Source: Limanda limanda
Lineage: Eukaryota; Chordata; Actinopteri; Pleuronectiformes; Pleuronectidae
Assembly: GCF_963576545.1 (NCBI RefSeq)
Contig: NW_026870446.1
Span: forward strand, 434,001-498,000
Length of the DNA: 64,000 bases
Reading direction: 5' to 3'
Both the position numbers and the translations under genes were made by a program. The notes beneath the pieces were generated by a model that was not told the DNA's origin, made no database searches, and saw nothing but the letters and a program-made list of their open reading frames with translations. The first letter of the stretch is position 1. Each line of letters starts with the position of its first letter. Of the stretch, positions 61,367 through 64,000 are shown piece after piece.

Positions 61367-63445
61367 GTGAAGGTCGGAGAGACTTGGAAAGTGGTTGCAT
61401 CTGGACTAATTTGGGTCCTGCGGATCGATTGGTACCATCCCCGAGCTTGTACGACCTTCGGAAGAGGTCGACCGACGAAATTCCCCCAAATCTGAGGAGA
61501 TATTCTTGAATAACTTTTTTTGTGAAGGTCGGAGAGACTTGCAAGTAGGCTCTACCCCCACTAAATGGGGTTGCGCGCATCGATCGGTACCATCCTTTAG
61601 CTTCTCCGACTTTCGGAAGGGTTAGGGTTAGGGTTAGGGATGAAAGCACATAGGAGAAAGAGATATTCTTGAATAACTTTTTTTGTGAAGGTCGGAGAGA
61701 CTTGCAAGTAGGCTCTACCCCCACTAAATGGGGTAGCGCGCATCGATCGGTACCATCCTTGAGCTTCTCCGACTTTCGGAAGGGTTAGGGTTAGGGTTAG
61801 GGATGAAAGCACATAGGAGAAAGAGATATTCTTGAATAACTTTTTTTGTGAAGGTCGGAGAGACTTGGAAAGTGGTTGCATCTGGACTAATTTGGGTCCT
61901 GCGGATCGATTGGTACCATCCCCGAGCTTGTACGACCTTCGGAAGAGGTCGACCGACGAAATTCCCCCAAATCTGAGGAGATATTCTTGAATAACTTTTT
62001 TTGTGAAGGTCGGAGAGACTTGCAAGTAGGCTCTACCCCCACTAAATGGGGTAGCACGCATCGATCGGTACCATCCTTGAGCTTCTCCGACTTTCGGAAG
62101 GGTTAGGGTTAGGGTTAGGGATGAAAGCACATAGGAGAAAGAGATATTCTTGAATAACTTTTTTTGTGAAGGTCGGAGAGACTTGGAAAGTGGTTGCATC
62201 TGGACTAATTTGGGTCCTGCGGATCGATTGGTACCATCCCCGAGCTTGTACGACCTTCGGAAGAGGTCGACCGACGAAATTCCCCCAAATCTGAGGAGAT
62301 ATTCTTGAATAACTTTTTTTGTGAAGGTCGGAGAGACTTGCAAGTAGGCTCTACCCCCACTAAATGGGGTTGCGCGCATCGATCGGTACCATTCTTGAGC
62401 TTCTCCGACTTTCGGAAGGGTTAGGGTTAGGGTTAGGGATGAAAGCACATAGGAGAAAGAGATATTCTTGAATAACTTTTTTTGTGAAGGTCGGAGAGAC
62501 TTGCAAGTAGGCTCTACCCCCACTAAATGGGGTAGCGCGCATCGATCGGTACCATCCTTGAGCTTCTCCGACTTTCGGAAGGGTTAGGGTTAGGGTTAGG
62601 GATGAAAGCACATAGGAGAAAGAGATATTCTTGAATAACTTTTTTTGTGAAGGTCGGAGAGACTTGGAAAGTGGTTGCATCTGGACTAATTTGGGTCCTG
62701 CGGATCGATTGGTACCATCCCCGAGCTTGTACGACCTTCGGAAGAGGTCGACCGACGAAATTCCCCCAAATCTGAGGAGATATTCTTGAATTACTTTTTT
62801 TGTGAAGGTCGGAGAGACTTGCAAGTAGGCTCTACCCCCACTAAATGGGGTTGCGCGCATCGATCGGTACCATCCTTGAGCTTCTCCGACTTTCGGAAGG
62901 GTTAGGGTTAGGGTTAGGGATGAAAGCACATAGGAGAAAGAGATATTCTTGAATAACTTTTTTTGTGAAGGTCGGAGAGACTTGAAAGTAGGCTCTACCC
63001 CCACTAAATGGGGTAACGCGCATCGATCGGTACCATCCTTGAGCTTCTCCGACTTTCGGAAGGGTTAGGGTTAGGGTTAGGGATGAAAGCACATAGGAGA
63101 AAGAGATATTCTTGAATAACTTTTTTTGTGAAGGTCGGAGAGACTTGGAAAGTGGTTGCATCTGGACTAATTTGGGTCCTGCGGATCGATTGGTACCATC
63201 CCCGAGCTTGTACGACCTTCGGAAGAGGTCGACCGACGAAATTCCCCCAAATCTGAGGAGATATTCTTGAATAACTTTTTTTGTGAAGGTCGGAGAGACT
63301 TGCAAGTAGGCTCTACCCCCACTAAATGGGGTTGCGCGCATCGATCGGTACCATCCTTGAGCTTCTCCGACTTTCGGAAGGGTTAGGGTTAGGGTTAGGG
63401 ATGAAAGCACATAGGAGAAAGAGATATTCTTGAATAACTTTTTTT
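61367..63445 (+). repeat. 2079-bp higher-order repeat, copy 2
   Basis: Same order as 56575-58653 at +4792: B61367 AA, B61848 A, B62166 AA, B62647 AA, B63128 A. The same markers appear at 61522, 62003, 62321, B62647 and 62965. The match also extends one A to the left (56412/61204). Confidence 0.9.
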
Positions 63446-64000
63446 GTGAAGGTCGGAGAGACTTGGAAAGTGGTTGCATCTGGACTAATTTGGGTCCTGC
63501 GGATCGATTGGTACCATCCCCGAGCTTGTACGACCTTCGGAAGAGGTCGACCGACGAAATTCCCCCAAATCTGAGGAGATATTCTTGAATAACTTTTTTT
63601 GTGAAGGTCGGAGAGACTTGCAAGTAGGCTCTACCCCCACTAAATGGGGTTGCGCGCATCGATCGGTACCATCCTTTAGCTTCTCCGACTTTCGGAAGGG
63701 TTAGGGTTAGGGTTAGGGATGAAAGCACATAGGAGAAAGAGATATTCTTGAATAACTTTTTTTGTGAAGGTCGGAGAGACTTGCAAGTAGGCTCTACCCC
63801 CACTAAATGGGGTAGCGCGCATCGATCGGTACCATCCTTGAGCTTCTCCGACTTTCGGAAGGGTTAGGGTTAGGGTTAGGGATGAAAGCACATAGGAGAA
63901 AGAGATATTCTTGAATAACTTTTTTTGTGAAGGTCGGAGAGACTTGGAAAGTGGTTGCATCTGGACTAATTTGGGTCCTGCGGATCGATTGGTACCATCC
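63446..64000 (+). repeat. Start of a third 2079-bp unit, cut by the window edge
   Basis: B63446, A63601 with the CATCCTTTAGC marker, A63764, and the first 74 bases of a B from 63927. This is the opening of the 2079-bp unit, so copy 2 and copy 3 are directly tandem. The array clearly continues beyond 64000. Confidence 0.88.

Larger units (their letters stand above)
1..64000 (+). repeat. Satellite array of A and B monomers with embedded TTAGGG tracts
   Basis: The entire window is a direct tandem array of two related monomers, A (163 or 157 bp) and B (155 bp). All are in the same orientation, and no unique sequence lies between them. Each monomer starts at GTGAAGGTCGGAGAGACTTG and ends in a run of seven T. 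Parsing by that start gives 114 complete B units, one partial B at the right edge and two truncated B units. In 1770-63926 there are 276 A units and 112 B units, and their lengths sum exactly to the interval. Most monomers differ from consensus at zero to two positions, which implies strong homogenisation. The TTAGGG tracts suggest a subtelomeric or telomere-derived satellite of a eukaryote. The family is not one I recognise, and the array continues past both edges. Confidence 0.97.

Noticed and set aside
1..64000. CRISPR array
   Set aside because: Units are 155-163 bp, with no short repeat plus unique spacers and no cas genes. The variation is a few recurrent substitutions.
1..64000. Ribosomal DNA, tRNA, 5S or other RNA gene tandem array
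   Set aside because: I recognise no rRNA or tRNA segment or Pol III box pair. The T7 run at unit ends resembles a Pol III terminator, but no A/B boxes accompany it.
1..64000. Transposon or retroelement
   Set aside because: No terminal repeats, target duplications, or transposase or reverse transcriptase coding sequence appear; only direct tandem monomers.

Overview
The whole 64 kb window is one uninterrupted, head-to-tail satellite array. I see no protein gene, RNA gene, transposon, CRISPR array or unique sequence in it. The array runs off both edges, so neither its ends nor its flanks are visible.

Two related monomers make up the array. Monomer A is 163 bp (about 47% GC) and carries a short telomere-type tract, GGG(TTAGGG)3, always with the G-rich strand on +. 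A 157-bp form has one TTAGGG fewer. Monomer B is 155 bp (about 48% GC) and lacks the telomeric tract. A and B share their first 20 bp, their last ~25 bp and a central 41-bp core (35 of 41 bases equal), so they descend from one ancestor. By hand parsing, 1770-63926 contains 244 A of 163 bp, 32 A of 157 bp and 112 B (one of them 156 bp). These lengths add up exactly to the 62,157 bp of that interval. B never follows B directly; one to five A units lie between successive B units.

Layout: 1-962 regular array; 963-1769 a broken interval with two hybrid A/B junctions and three indel-rich A units; 1770-9645 irregular B-A(2-4) order; 9646-13006 seven B-A-A trimers (481 bp, one 475 bp); 13007-15576 a transition block; 15577-29040 three copies of a 4488-bp higher-order repeat; 29041-32091 a block reused twice further right; 32092-41997 overlapping tandem duplications of 2556 bp and 4156 bp; 37842-53203 a tandem duplication of about 8.17 kb; 53049-55441 a second copy of the 31.1-33.5 kb block; 55442-64000 a zone built on a 2079-bp unit. 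The nested periods look like repeated unequal exchange or amplification.

Organism: TTAGGG repeats, a monomer near one nucleosome in length, and a long homogenised satellite all point to a eukaryote with TTAGGG-type telomeres (many fungi, animals and protists). The location is probably subtelomeric or otherwise heterochromatic. I do not recognise the satellite family and cannot name the species. If the orientation follows chromosome-end polarity, the end would lie to the right; this is inference only.

Open reading frames, mostly on the minus strand, are a by-product of repeat sequence with few stops and are not annotated as genes.
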